Position numbers and translations under genes: made by a program. Of a DNA stretch of 43,876 nucleotides, positions 8,004-17,473 are shown piece by piece. This DNA is from Candidatus Latescibacterota bacterium (GTDB taxonomy: Bacteria > Latescibacterota > UBA2968 > UBA8231), in contig SLHA01000028.1 of NCBI GenBank assembly GCA_007136405.1, positions 1 through 43,876 of the forward strand. Direction: 5' to 3'. The notes beneath the pieces were generated by a model that did no database searches, was not told the DNA's origin, and was given only the letters and a program-made list of their open reading frames with translations. Every line of letters starts with the position of its first letter. Position 1 is the stretch's first letter.

Positions 8004-9359
8004 ATGCGATACCGCATGAATATCGACACGGTACCCGACCACTGGCGCTGGTTCCCCGCCAGCCGCTTCGGTCTGTTCATCCACTGGGGCGCCTATGCCG
8101 CCCATGGCCGCGGCGAGCAGGTCCTGTTTCGCGAACACCTGGATCAGCAGGCGTACCAGCAGGCGGCCTGCCAGTGGAATCCGCGGCACTACGATCCCCG
8201 GGCCTGGGCCGCCGTGGCGCAACGGGCCGGTATGCGCTATGCGGTGCTGACCAGCCGGCACCATGACGGCTTCTGCCTGTGGGACTCGCAGTTGACCGAC
8301 TACACCGCGGCGCGGCAGGCCCCGGGGCGCGACCTGGTCCGGGAATTCCTGGACGCTTTCCGGGAGGCAGGGCTGCGGGTCGGCCTGTACTATTCGCTGG
8401 CGGACTGGCGCATTCCCGCGTACTGGGAGGGTCCGAAACACGACCCGGATGGCTGGGAGCGCTTCCGCGCTTATGTGCACGGGCAGGTCATCGAGTTGCT
8501 CACGAACTACGGACACCTGGACGTGATGTGGTTCGACGGCGCCTCCCCGCATGACGCGCCGGCATGGGGCGCACCGGAACTGATCCGCAAGATGAGAGCA
8601 CTGCAACCTCACCTGCTGATCAACAACCGCCTGGGTTCGATGCCGGCACCCGCAGGCGAGCACCTTGACGGCGACGCCGGTCCGGGGACGTCGGAACTGG
8701 GGGATTTCGGCACCCCTGAACACCGTATCGCCGCAGAACCCGGACGCTTGTGGGAATCCTGTCAGGTGGCCAACTGGCGCCTCTGGGGATATGCGGCCGG
8801 GGAACGCTGGAGGGACGCCGACTACCTGCTGGATATGCTGGTGCAGGCTGCCAGCATGGGCGGCAATCTGCTGCTCAACGCAGGCCCGGACGAGGATGGA
8901 CGGCTGCCGGCCCCGTTCGTGGAGCGCGTCGAGCAGATCGGGCGCTGGCTGCAGGTCCACGGCGAAGCCATCTACGCCTCGGAGGGCGGCGACGTGTGCG
9001 AGATGATCACGCGCGGACACCAGATCGTCAAAGGCGACAATTTGTATCTGGTCATACGCTTCTGGGACCGGCGCCCCAACCTGCGCCTGGCCGGCCTCGC
9101 CACTCCGGTACGGCGCGCCTGGTTGCTGACCACGGGCCAGGAATTGAAGGTCGAACAGCGCGGCGACGAAGTGCTGCTGGAAGGATTGCCGGCCGAACAA
9201 CCCACACCCCTCTTCCCGGTAATCAAGCTGGAGTGTGCCGACCGCCCGAAGGCCGCCGCCTGGGCCGTGGATCGACTGTGGGGCGGCGACCCACGGCGTA
9301 ACACCGCCTGGGCCCGGGCACGGGGCACCAGCGTCTGGACCGCTGGAAGTGAACGCTAA
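8004..9359 (+). CDS. Alpha-L-fucosidase, GH29
   Basis: A 451-residue retaining exo-fucosidase that releases L-fucose from glycans. The catalytic TIM barrel shows FIHWG (His28), SRHHDGF (His86/87) and the nucleophile in VMWFDGA (Asp178); a beta-sandwich domain takes the last 120 or so residues. There is no signal peptide, so it should act in the cytoplasm on imported oligosaccharides, unlike many exported GH29 enzymes. The ATG at 8004 is preceded by AAAGGGCGG; an in-frame ATG at 8016 is the alternative. It lies between a PLP enzyme and a hydroxypyruvate-isomerase-like gene, all on one strand. Confidence 0.93.
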   Translation: MRYRMNIDTVPDHWRWFPASRFGLFIHWGAYAAHGRGEQVLFREHLDQQAYQQAACQWNPRHYDPRAWAAVAQRAGMRYAVLTSRHHDGFCLWDSQLTDYTAARQAPGRDLVREFLDAFREAGLRVGLYYSLADWRIPAYWEGPKHDPDGWERFRAYVHGQVIELLTNYGHLDVMWFDGASPHDAPAWGAPELIRKMRALQPHLLINNRLGSMPAPAGEHLDGDAGPGTSELGDFGTPEHRIAAEPGRLWESCQVANWRLWGYAAGERWRDADYLLDMLVQAASMGGNLLLNAGPDEDGRLPAPFVERVEQIGRWLQVHGEAIYASEGGDVCEMITRGHQIVKGDNLYLVIRFWDRRPNLRLAGLATPVRRAWLLTTGQELKVEQRGDEVLLEGLPAEQPTPLFPVIKLECADRPKAAAWAVDRLWGGDPRRNTAWARARGTSVWTAGSER

Positions 9360-9420
9360 CCGCGACCGGGAAAGAGCTCGTCCCCAGCCGCTGCCCTGGT
9401 CGGCAACCGGATGAAAGATC

Positions 9421-10200
9421 ATGCGCATCAAACAGAGCCTTTGTTACCCGTTGTACAAGAACGACTTGGACCTGGATGCCTTCTGTCGTGAGATCGCCGG
9501 CATCGGTTTTGCGGCCATCGAACTCTGGACCTGGGACGACACGCTGGATCAAGTCGCGGCCACAGCCCGGCGCCACGGCCTGGTCGTGGCCAGCATGATC
9601 GGCCATGGGTCCCTGACCGACGGCCTCAACCGGGTCGTTAACCACGAGCGGATCCACAGCGAACTCCAGGCGTCCATCGACAAGGCAGCCGAACTGGGCA
9701 TACCGGGGCTGATCTGTTTCTCCGGCAATCGCAACCCGGGACAGAGCGATATGGAAGGTCTCATCGCCTGCGCCCGGGGTTTACGCCGGATCGCGCCCTA
9801 TGCCGAGGAACGAGGCGTCAACCTGAACGTGGAACTGCTCAATTCCCGTGTGGATCATCCCGGCTATCAGTGCGATCACACGGACTGGGGTCTGGCACTG
9901 TGTGAAATGGTCGACAGTCCACGTGTCAAATTATTGTTCGATATTTACCATATGCAGATCATGGAGGGGGATATCATCCGCAGCATCCGCGCTGCCGGTG
10001 ATCGTATCGGTCATTTCCACACTGCCGGTAATCCAGGGCGCCACGACATGGATGACACGCAGGAACTGAACTACAGAGGAATTTGCGCCGCTATCGCCGC
10101 CAGTGGCTACTCCCTCTACGTTGGTCACGAGTTCAAACCGCACGGTGACAGCATGCAGGCGTTGCGCACGGCATTCGACCTGTGCGATCAGGGTCGGTGA
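9421..10200 (+). CDS. hyi: Hydroxypyruvate isomerase family protein
   Basis: A 259-residue TIM barrel, the usual length of Hyi, which interconverts hydroxypyruvate and tartronate semialdehyde. Family-specific stretches are clear: NVELLNSR (Glu138), LLFDIYHMQIMEGD, HFHTAGNPGRH, ELNYRG and GHEFKP (Glu237), giving the two catalytic glutamates and the metal ligands. The start at 9421 is set by the N-terminus fitting the family (MRIKQSLCYP) rather than by a strong ribosome site. Hyi-like paralogues also act as sugar isomerases (for example OtnI on keto-tetronates), so the true substrate may be a C3-C6 keto-sugar. It closes the catabolic half of the run. Confidence 0.88.
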   Translation: MRIKQSLCYPLYKNDLDLDAFCREIAGIGFAAIELWTWDDTLDQVAATARRHGLVVASMIGHGSLTDGLNRVVNHERIHSELQASIDKAAELGIPGLICFSGNRNPGQSDMEGLIACARGLRRIAPYAEERGVNLNVELLNSRVDHPGYQCDHTDWGLALCEMVDSPRVKLLFDIYHMQIMEGDIIRSIRAAGDRIGHFHTAGNPGRHDMDDTQELNYRGICAAIAASGYSLYVGHEFKPHGDSMQALRTAFDLCDQGR

Positions 10201-10311
10201 GGTGCGGATCGGGTCATTCATCCATGTCGCAGGCGCCGCACCCGCTGCTGCCGCGCAGCAGATACCGGTTGGCGTGAGGGCATCGGGAACACAGACAATG
10301 TGAGGTTGTTC

Positions 10312-11760
10312 ATGAGTTTCAGGTGGAGATATATAGCGGTCTTGCTGGCCATGGCCATGGTGATAAGCGGGTGCGGCACGGACCCGGATCCAACCCATGC
10401 GCCTCCAGCTACCGAAAAGCCCGGTAGTCCTGAGGCCCAGGCTGCGTTCCAGGCAGGCCATCAGCTGATGCGTGAGGGTGATGTCGCCGCCGCGGTGGAG
10501 CGCTACGAGCAGGCGGTGGCTCTGGGTATGGATACGGCCGCCCTGCAATACCAGCTGGGTGTGGCCCTGTTGCAGTCGGGACGCCACGGCCAGGCCGCGC
10601 AGGCGCTGGAACGCGCGAGACAGTTGCGTCCGGATCATGCGCCGGTGCGCGCCACCATCGGGGTCCTGCTCATGCTGCAGGGTAGGCCCGCGGAAGCGCT
10701 GTCGGAGTTGTCCACCGCTTCCGAACTGGAACCGGACAATCCGGCCTTCCTGCAGCGCCTGGGACAGGCGCATGAGGAAGTGCGGCAGTTCCAGGCCGCC
10801 GCGGAAGCCTACGCCGCCGCTGCCGCGCTGGACAGCTCCCGGGTGACCGCCTGGACGGCACTGGGCCGTATGCGGATGGCCCAGGGGCAGCCGGAAGCGG
10901 CGCTTGGTGCCTTCGAGCAGGCGCTGGCCGTCGATTCCACCCACGCGCCGGCCCGAGCCGGTCTGGGCGCGGTGAAGTTGGAACAGGGAAACGCCGCGGA
11001 GGCTGTCCGCCTGCTGGAAGACGCCATCCGAAGTGACCAGCGGCTTACCGCGGCATACGCTGACCTGGCCCGCGCTCAGCGACTTCTGGGGCATGAGGAC
11101 AGGGCAGCGCACGCCCAGCGGATCCATGCGATGCTGCAGGAGCAGGACGAACAGATCAGCAATCTGCGGCGTCAGCTGACCATGCGCACGGGAGATCCGG
11201 TGCTGCATTTCAATCTGGGCCTGATGCATGCCCGCCGCGGTGAATATCGGCTGGCTCTGACGCATTACCAGGAAGCCATACGGGCGGACTCCAACATGGC
11301 TGCGGCGCATCTCAATCTGGGCAATCTGTTCATCGACATGAGGCGTTGGGAACCGGCCACCGAAGCCGTGCAGCGGGCCATTGCCGCAGACCCTGAATAC
11401 GCCCTGGCCTATAACAGTCTGGGCAACATTCACTGGCTGCAGGCCAAAGCCGACAGCGCCGCCATGGCGTATGCGCGAGCCGCCGAACTCGATCCAGAGC
11501 TGGCCTCCGCGCATGCCAATCTGGCCACCGTGCACGCCAGCCGGGAACGTTATGACGAAGCGCTGGCGGCGGCGGGAAGAGCACTGGAGGCAGATCCGGA
11601 GCACGCGATGGCGCACACCATCATTGGAACCGTGCATCTGGCACGAGGCAGATACGGCGACGCCGTGGAGGCATTTGGCCAGGCGGTCCGCCTGGCGCCT
11701 CACGACGAGACCATCCGGCGCAATCTGGCCACGGCGCAACAAGGGTTGACCGGGCCATAA
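10312..11760 (+). CDS. TPR-repeat lipoprotein
   Basis: A 482-residue protein with a lipoprotein signal peptide: basic start, hydrophobic stretch and lipobox ISGC. The rest is nearly all tetratricopeptide repeats, about a dozen 34-residue units (for example LGVALLQSGRHGQAAQALERA and later units ending in A-x-DP), with a short charged break around residues 265-290. Such solenoids hold protein complexes at the cell envelope. I placed the start at the ATG at 10312, which has GAGG upstream, rather than a GTG at 10300. It sits between metabolic genes and an UroD-like gene, so it may be a separate unit within the run. Confidence 0.88.
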   Translation: MSFRWRYIAVLLAMAMVISGCGTDPDPTHAPPATEKPGSPEAQAAFQAGHQLMREGDVAAAVERYEQAVALGMDTAALQYQLGVALLQSGRHGQAAQALERARQLRPDHAPVRATIGVLLMLQGRPAEALSELSTASELEPDNPAFLQRLGQAHEEVRQFQAAAEAYAAAAALDSSRVTAWTALGRMRMAQGQPEAALGAFEQALAVDSTHAPARAGLGAVKLEQGNAAEAVRLLEDAIRSDQRLTAAYADLARAQRLLGHEDRAAHAQRIHAMLQEQDEQISNLRRQLTMRTGDPVLHFNLGLMHARRGEYRLALTHYQEAIRADSNMAAAHLNLGNLFIDMRRWEPATEAVQRAIAADPEYALAYNSLGNIHWLQAKADSAAMAYARAAELDPELASAHANLATVHASRERYDEALAAAGRALEADPEHAMAHTIIGTVHLARGRYGDAVEAFGQAVRLAPHDETIRRNLATAQQGLTGP

Positions 11761-11825
11761 CACGCGTACCGGCATCCGGGTTTCCGGGTTACCGACATGC
11801 CCATCACCAGGAATGGAAGACAGCT

Positions 11826-12905
11826 ATGCCGAGCATGACGTCGAAGGACCGCGTGTTGACCGCTTTTGCACGCCAGGAACCGGATCGGGTTCCTGTCAAC
11901 TACCTGGCCAACCCTGGCATCGACGCCCGGCTGAAGCAGCATTTCGGTCTGGCGGCTGACGACTCCGAAGGGCTGTTGCAGGCCCTCGGAGTGGATTTTC
12001 GCTCCGTGGGCGCGCCCTACAAGGGCCCCAAGCTGCACCCGAATCCGCCTGGCCGTCAAGTGGACGACTGGGGCATTCACCGCCGCTGGATCGAGCACGA
12101 GAGCGGCGGCTACTGGGATTACTGCGACTTTCCGCTGCAAGCGGCTACCGTGGAGGAGGTGGCCGCCTGGCCCATGCCTTCTCCCGACGACTTCGACTAC
12201 AGCCAGGTCGCGGACCAGTGTCGCCGATATCGGCAGTTCTGCTGTGTGGCCGGAGGCGCAGGCACTGGGGACGTCATCAACAGCACCGGCATGATCCGCA
12301 CCATGGAGCAGGTTCTGGTGGATCTCATGCTGGACGACGAGGCTTGTCTGCTGTACATCGATCGACGGCTGGCCATTCTCCTGGAGGTGATGGAGAGAAC
12401 GATGGAAGCCGCGGCCGGCGGCATCGATCTGCTCTGGTTGGGCGAAGACCTGGGGACACAGCGTGGGCCGCTGATCAACATGGAACTGTTCCGGCGCCAC
12501 ATCGTGCCACGCCACCAGCGCTTCATCGAGCTGGGCAAGGCTTACGGGCTTCCGGTCATGTTGCACTCCTGCGGCTCCAGCAGCTGGTCTTTCGATGATT
12601 TTGCCGCTCTGGGACTGGATGTGGTGGACACCCTGCAGCCGGAAGCCGCCGACATGACCCCGGCCTATCTGAAACAGCGATTCGGGCATCGCCTGGCCTT
12701 TCATGGCTGCATCTCCACAGCAGGGCCCGTGGCCACGGGCACGGTGGAGGATACCGAGAAAAACGTGCGCCAGACGCTGAGCATCATGATGCCCGGCGGT
12801 GGCTATGCCATGTCACCGACACATCAGTTGCAGGACAACTCTCCCACCGAGAATGTCGTCGCCATGTACCAGACGACGCATCGGTACGGCCGCTACAGCC
12901 GGTGA
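11826..12905 (+). CDS. Uroporphyrinogen decarboxylase-like (URO-D family) protein
   Basis: A 359-residue URO-D-fold protein of the branch that resembles cobamide-dependent methyltransferases (MtaA/MtbA type) more than true HemE. It has the start typical of the branch (SKDRVLTAFARQEPDRVPV) and a zinc-site-like HSCGSS (His247, Cys249) plus a later HGCIS cysteine, which could bind Zn for thiol or methyl transfer. HemE has neither. Members are abundant in environmental glycan users and mostly uncharacterised; some demethylate methoxylated compounds. The ATG at 11826 has GGAAGACAG upstream. It is followed after 19 bases by the membrane TPR gene. Confidence 0.85.
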   Translation: MPSMTSKDRVLTAFARQEPDRVPVNYLANPGIDARLKQHFGLAADDSEGLLQALGVDFRSVGAPYKGPKLHPNPPGRQVDDWGIHRRWIEHESGGYWDYCDFPLQAATVEEVAAWPMPSPDDFDYSQVADQCRRYRQFCCVAGGAGTGDVINSTGMIRTMEQVLVDLMLDDEACLLYIDRRLAILLEVMERTMEAAAGGIDLLWLGEDLGTQRGPLINMELFRRHIVPRHQRFIELGKAYGLPVMLHSCGSSSWSFDDFAALGLDVVDTLQPEAADMTPAYLKQRFGHRLAFHGCISTAGPVATGTVEDTEKNVRQTLSIMMPGGGYAMSPTHQLQDNSPTENVVAMYQTTHRYGRYSR

Positions 12906-12924
12906 ATACGCACGCAGGGCAGCA

Positions 12925-14433
12925 TTGAGACGCTTGGTGAGGCTCACGCGACAAAACCCGGTAGACCGCAGCTGTGAAGCGGCGCACGATCCGGCCCCAC
13001 CAGCCCCGCTGACCGGCTTCGGTGCCCTGTTCCTGGGTTCGATGATCCTGGCCCTGGCCGCCTGGCTGGCCTACAGCGGCGTGGTGGAGCTGGGATTCAC
13101 CTATGACGATCAAGACTACCTCGACAACGCCCGGATGGCACATGCCGACCCGGTCCGGCTGATCCGTCCCGCCATCGACGCACCGTGGGCTTCACGGCTG
13201 GGTGTCCATCTGTATTTCTACGCCTTGTACCCCTGGCTGGGCCAGAGCGCTTCCGGTTACCACGGCGCCAATCTGGTGCTGCATTGGGTCAATGGCGTGC
13301 TCTTGATGGTGCTGGTGGCGCGCCACCAACGTAACGCCATCGTGGGCGGTATCGCGGCGCTCCTGTTCATCCTGAGTCCGGCTCCCTACCGGGCTGTCCT
13401 GTGGATTTCCGCAGTCTCCCTGGTGCTGGGCCTGACCGGGGTATTGGCGGCGCTGCTTTTGATCCAGGCCCTCTTGACGCCGGATGAGCGGACGCCCGCG
13501 GACACAGGACCTGCGCTGCTGCGGAAGCGCGGCAGCGGACTCCGGCTCGTTGCCTGGACGCTGGCGGTGCTGCTGTTCACCGCCGCCGCCTTCCTGCACC
13601 AGGGGTATGCGGCAGCAGCGTTGCTGCCGGTGTTGCTGGCCCGGGAAATGGGAGTGCGGGACTGGCGGCTGGCCGGGGTGCTTATAGCCTTTACCGCATC
13701 AGGCCTGCTGGTAGTCGCTGCCGAGCGCTGGCTGTATGCCGGCGCCTACACCGCTCATGCCCAGTACAGCCTCTGGGGCACCCATATTTTTTCCAACCTG
13801 GCCAAATACGCCTTCGGACTGCTGGTCGGCCAATGGCTGGATCCACAAGGTCTGCAGACACCTCTATCGCTGGTGCTGAGCGTAGGTGCGGCAGTCACGG
13901 TCTTGCTGGTGTCGTTGTTGATGCGCCCACGCCAGCGATTCTGGGCGGCGTGGATTTTCGTCACCGTGCTGCCGTTTTTGTTCTGGACCCGGCCCATGGT
14001 CTTCTCGCGCTACTTCTACCCGCCGGCGGCGAGCACCGCGGTATTGCTGACCCAGGGAGGGCTGGCGGTGTACACCTGGATCGCCCGCCATTCACGCCGT
14101 CTGGCTGCATTCGCCGCGGTGTTCCTGCTGTGCGCCGTGACCATCACGGGTATCGTGCGACTGCGGCGGTCCCATGCGGTCCAGTTGTACGACGAAGGCA
14201 AGTTCCTGTTGTTCGAGATACGCGATCCCGTGCGCGCCAGCGAACGCCTGGAAGCCGCGCTGGCCGTGGACCACCGGATTCCCGCCAAAGTGAGGATCTG
14301 GCTGGCCTGGGCCTATTTTCAGCAGGGAGAAGGACAGCGCGCGCAGTCCATACTCAGAGAGGTCCTTGCAACCCATCCGGACCACCGGCAGGCCCGGCGC
14401 CTGCTGGAATCCATGGGCGCGGCCCCTCCGTAA
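12925..14433 (+). CDS. Polytopic membrane protein with C-terminal TPR tail
   Basis: About 502 residues with roughly ten predicted membrane helices, starting with FGALFLGSMILALAAWLAYSG and ending near VFLLCAVTITGIV. An extramembrane loop after helix 1 contains FTYDDQDYL, an acidic pair placed like that of GT-C glycosyltransferases. A soluble tail (last 85 residues) carries two TPR-like repeats. This architecture is shared with O-mannosyltransferase-like (TMTC-type) proteins, so a GT-C glycosyltransferase role is plausible but not proved. The start is uncertain: TTG at 12925 has AGGG at a good distance, GTG at 12937 is an alternative; any earlier start would lie inside the UroD-like gene. Confidence 0.78.
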   Translation: MRRLVRLTRQNPVDRSCEAAHDPAPPAPLTGFGALFLGSMILALAAWLAYSGVVELGFTYDDQDYLDNARMAHADPVRLIRPAIDAPWASRLGVHLYFYALYPWLGQSASGYHGANLVLHWVNGVLLMVLVARHQRNAIVGGIAALLFILSPAPYRAVLWISAVSLVLGLTGVLAALLLIQALLTPDERTPADTGPALLRKRGSGLRLVAWTLAVLLFTAAAFLHQGYAAAALLPVLLAREMGVRDWRLAGVLIAFTASGLLVVAAERWLYAGAYTAHAQYSLWGTHIFSNLAKYAFGLLVGQWLDPQGLQTPLSLVLSVGAAVTVLLVSLLMRPRQRFWAAWIFVTVLPFLFWTRPMVFSRYFYPPAASTAVLLTQGGLAVYTWIARHSRRLAAFAAVFLLCAVTITGIVRLRRSHAVQLYDEGKFLLFEIRDPVRASERLEAALAVDHRIPAKVRIWLAWAYFQQGEGQRAQSILREVLATHPDHRQARRLLESMGAAPP

Positions 14434-14503
14434 AGGCGCCGGCCGGCGCACCGGTCAGGCCTGCCACGACAACACCCGGCGCATGAGGGCGCCGATTCCA
14501 ACC

Positions 14504-15727
14504 ATGTCGACGCAATACGACTGTATCATCATAGGTGCCGGACCTGCCGGTACCAGCTGCGCCCTGTACGCGGCGCAGGCCGGCCTCCGTGTCCTGCTGC
14601 TGGACCGGGAGCGATTTCCGCGAGAAAAGGTGTGCGGCGACTTCCTGCCGCGCCGGGCCAGGGTATGTCTGCAGGACCTGGGACTACTGGCACGCCTCGA
14701 AGAGATGCCACACGTGCGCCTGCAATACATGGCGTTGGGAGCGCCCAGCGGCAGCGTCGCCCGCATTCCCTTCTGTCCTCCCAGCGTCCAGCCCCCAGGA
14801 TACGTGGCCTATGTCTGCCGCCGCTTCCTGCTGGACGCCATGCTGGTCGAGGCCGCGCGCTCCTGCGTGGACGTGGGCGAGGGTTTCGTCGTGGAAGACC
14901 TGCTGCGGCACGACGGCGCGGTGATCGGTGTGCGCGGCCGCGACGCCGGCGGCACGGAGCAACGCCTGACCGCACGGGTGGTAGTCGGCGCGGATGGCAA
15001 CCGGTCGATTGTAGCGCGGCGCCTGGGGCTGTATGCCCTGGAACCGCGGCACCGGGCCGTGGCACTGCGCGGATATTACCGGGGCGTTGCGGGAGACAGC
15101 CACACCGCCGAGGTCCACTTTCTGAAGTCGTTGCGCCCGGGGTACCTGTGGATCTTCCCCGCCGGCGACGGTCTGATGAATGTAGGCGTGGGCATGTTGC
15201 GCCATACCCTCCAGCGGCGCCGCGGCAGCCTTCGGCGCCTGCTCCACGAGGCCCTGCATAGCGAACCGATGGACAGGCGCTTCCACGCCGCCGAATGCGT
15301 GGAGCGCATCGTTGGCTGGGACCTGCCCCTGGGCAGCCTGAGGCGCACCGTACATGGAGACGGTTTCGTCCTTGCCGGTGACGCTGCGGGGCTGGTCAAC
15401 CCGTTTTCGGGTGAAGGTATCGGCAACGCCATGTGGTCCGGCCGTCTGGCGGCGCAGGCCGTGGCCGCGGCCTGCGCCGCGGACGACGCGTCGGCTTCCA
15501 TGCTGCGGATGTACAGCCAACAGTTGTGGGAGGAATTGGGGCCTGAACTGAAGCTGTCGCATCAGCTGCAGCGTCTGGGACGCGTACCGGGCCTGCTCAA
15601 CCTGGTCCTGGGACGGGCCGCCAGCCGGCCCGAGGTGGCGGATTGGGTTGGCCGCATCCTGTGTGGCGCCATACCCAAATCCACCCTCCGATCACCGTTG
15701 ACCTACCTCAGACTGTTGTTCCAGTAA
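14504..15727 (+). CDS. Geranylgeranyl reductase family FAD-dependent oxidoreductase
   Basis: A 407-residue flavoprotein. The FAD-binding Rossmann motif is at the N-terminus (CIIIGAGPAGTSCALYAA), followed by the family VCGDFLPRRA stretch, the GADGNRS motif and GDAAGLVNPFSGEGIGNA, which contacts the pyrophosphate. Members reduce isoprenoid double bonds in lipids, quinones or chlorophyll side chains, and some are epoxidases or hydroxylases. The start was chosen at 14504 so the FAD motif begins at the expected place; ATG at 14483 is possible. It ends the plus-strand run. A target among membrane isoprenoids or quinones is inferred. Confidence 0.87.
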   Translation: MSTQYDCIIIGAGPAGTSCALYAAQAGLRVLLLDRERFPREKVCGDFLPRRARVCLQDLGLLARLEEMPHVRLQYMALGAPSGSVARIPFCPPSVQPPGYVAYVCRRFLLDAMLVEAARSCVDVGEGFVVEDLLRHDGAVIGVRGRDAGGTEQRLTARVVVGADGNRSIVARRLGLYALEPRHRAVALRGYYRGVAGDSHTAEVHFLKSLRPGYLWIFPAGDGLMNVGVGMLRHTLQRRRGSLRRLLHEALHSEPMDRRFHAAECVERIVGWDLPLGSLRRTVHGDGFVLAGDAAGLVNPFSGEGIGNAMWSGRLAAQAVAAACAADDASASMLRMYSQQLWEELGPELKLSHQLQRLGRVPGLLNLVLGRAASRPEVADWVGRILCGAIPKSTLRSPLTYLRLLFQ

Positions 15728-15796
15728 AGCCTTCTGGGGGCTGCCGGCGTCCGTGGGGGCAGCGCATCGTTCCCGCTCCGGACCGTGAAGCCGGTG

Positions 15797-15959
15797 CCCC
15801 CCTGCAGCCATGCGCCGGCCAACCGGCCGGCCCCATCGGATCCGTGTGCCAGCGCGTGCGCTAGCGCCCCCCGGCGGCCGTGCGGCTGCCAACCCGGCCG
15901 CCCCTATCGGGTTCATGCGCCGGCGCGTACGCTGGCGGTCCCCTGCGGCCATGCCCCGG
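15797..15959. repeat. 70-71-bp imperfect tandem repeat between convergent genes
   Basis: Units begin near 15797, 15867 and 15938; the last is cut to about 22 bp. Shared blocks are CCCC-TGC-GCC, CCAACC-GGCCG-CCC, ATCGG and the end GCG-GTGCGCT-GCG. The array is very GC-rich and fills most of the 277-base gap between the flavoprotein and sialidase-like stops. Several short palindromes (GGCCGGCC and alike) lie inside. No gene fits here; it may act as a transcription end for both strands. Confidence 0.65.
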
Positions 15960-16004
15960 ACGGCATGGCTGTGGGCCAGTTGACCAGACCGCCAGCCGCT
16001 GTTC

Positions 16005-17078
16005 TCAAACGCGCGCCGCCATGTACAGCGCATCGGTGTACTCCAGCGAAAAGCGCACGCTGACCACCGAGTGCTTCTCCGTACCTGGACGGTACTTCAC
16101 GTAGGTGGTGGCCAGGATGGTCCCGTCTGGCAGACGTTCCACGCCGGGATAGCCGCAGTCGTGCCCCGCGTGGCTGTGCAGCAGCTTGACGCGGTATTGC
16201 CCTGAACGCCCGGCGACGATGTCGTCGTATGTACCGACCCAGGCCACGAAATGACCGCTGGTCGAGCTTCCGGGCGCCTTGTCCCGAAAGGCGATCAGCA
16301 GACGGCCGTCTGGCGTGTAAGTGCCCTGGTGGCGATCACCGGTCAACCCCCAACACGTGTCGACCGGGGTGCTCCAGGTCCGGCCCTCGTCCCGGGAGAG
16401 CATCTGCAGGCTGTGGCCGGTGTGCGTGTTCTCGCGCATGAGGCAGCACAGTTCGCCGCCGTCCGGTGCACGGAACACATACGGCTCGCAGGGCTTCTTG
16501 CCGTCGACGGCCGCCACCACTTCCGGCTCCGACCAGGTCAACCCGCCGTCCCCGGTGATGGTCTGCAGCACGACCAGAGGCTGTTGGTCGCGTCCTTCAC
16601 CACCCGCGCCGTCTTCGCGGCGGTGGTACATCCCCAGGTAACACCCGTCCTGGAGCCGCACGATGCTGCTGAAGGTCATGACACAGGGCAGTCCCAACGG
16701 CTCCATCGCCTCCCAGGTGCGCCCGCCGTCATCGCTGACGATCCGCGGCATGTCCGGCTGGGCGGCAAACACCCACAGGCGTTCGCGGCCATCGGGCGCC
16801 ACCAGGCGGTAGATGCTGGGACAGTTACGGTAGGAGGCGTACGTTGCGGGCAGCTGGTCGTCCAGGCGCGACCAGGTCAGTCCGCCGTCGTCGCTGCGCG
16901 CCATGGGGCCACAGGGTCCACCGTGGTCGTAGGTCCACACGCAGAAGAGCGTGCGTCCATCCGGCATCAGCAGCGTCGTGGGGTGGCCCTGATAGGTCGT
17001 TTCGGTACCGGCGGCGATGACGTGATGCAGACGGGTGTCCGCGCTCAGGTCGACGCAGGTCAGCGGGTCGGTTGTCAT
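16005..17078 (-). CDS. Sialidase-fold (BNR/Asp-box) glycoside hydrolase-like protein
   Basis: A 357-residue six-bladed beta-propeller of the exo-sialidase superfamily. Four Asp-boxes are visible: [24 protein letters not shown] and SRDEGRTW. Arginines in MARSDDGG and LMREN and the YRNCPS segment may correspond to carboxylate-binding positions, but a complete sialidase catalytic set is not certain. It has no signal peptide, so it should be cytosolic. The start at 17078 is well supported by AGAGAGGTGA just upstream. Many environmental homologues are not true sialidases, so the substrate (sialic acid, uronic acid or another acidic sugar) stays open. Confidence 0.82.
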   Translation of the reverse strand: MTTDPLTCVDLSADTRLHHVIAAGTETTYQGHPTTLLMPDGRTLFCVWTYDHGGPCGPMARSDDGGLTWSRLDDQLPATYASYRNCPSIYRLVAPDGRERLWVFAAQPDMPRIVSDDGGRTWEAMEPLGLPCVMTFSSIVRLQDGCYLGMYHRREDGAGGEGRDQQPLVVLQTITGDGGLTWSEPEVVAAVDGKKPCEPYVFRAPDGGELCCLMRENTHTGHSLQMLSRDEGRTWSTPVDTCWGLTGDRHQGTYTPDGRLLIAFRDKAPGSSTSGHFVAWVGTYDDIVAGRSGQYRVKLLHSHAGHDCGYPGVERLPDGTILATTYVKYRPGTEKHSVVSVRFSLEYTDALYMAARV

Positions 17079-17317
17079 ACGATTCACCTCTCTCGATTGT
17101 CCGTTATGGACGTTGACTGGGATCTGGTCACACCACTGCCTGGAGACGGAACCAACGTGTATTCCAGAGCAGGGTTCCGGGCGATCGGTACGGCCGCACC
17201 CGGATTCCGGTAAACCAGCGGTATCGGCGCGCTGCTGTGACCGGCAGACACCGCTCCCGGGCAATCTAAGGCCGGCCATGCCTCCGGCCCAGGGCGCAAG
17301 CCGCACCAGGTATACCT

Positions 17318-17334
17318 GATGGCGTATCGCCATC
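17318..17334. repeat. Perfect 17-bp palindrome in the 17079-17473 gap
   Basis: GATGGCG-TAT-CGCCATC is a perfect inverted repeat 46 bases before the -35 box of the RidA promoter. It could be an operator or a small hairpin. The rest of the 395-base divergent gap shows no gene. Confidence 0.45.
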
Positions 17335-17379
17335 TTTGCCGGCCATGAGCCGCCTGCCGGCACATCGTGTGGCTCTCCC

Positions 17380-17408
17380 TTGACGCGACGCCGGTCGACG
17401 GCTATACA
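17380..17408 (+). promoter_or_regulatory. Sigma70-type promoter of the RidA-like gene
   Basis: TTGACG (17380-17385), a 17-bp spacer and TATACA (17403-17408) make a near-consensus promoter 66 bases before the start codon at 17474. Confidence 0.6.
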
Positions 17409-17473
17409 TCGACACGGCGCCGTTGCGGATCATCTCAGGTCCACGGCGCCGTCACACAACCAGGGAGGTTACC

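Noticed and set aside
7929-9431. Long open frame antisense to the fucosidase gene
   Set aside because: It mirrors codon bias of the GH29 gene, lacks a ribosome site and has no recognisable domain.
9931-11775. 614-codon open frame antisense to the TPR lipoprotein
   Set aside because: It is a shadow of a GC-rich repeat protein; composition is His/Gln/Arg-rich and no family fits.
15797-15959. CRISPR array
   Set aside because: Units are 70 bp, diverged along their whole length, without unique spacers; no cas gene in the window. The 19-bp array at 30561 also has no spacers.
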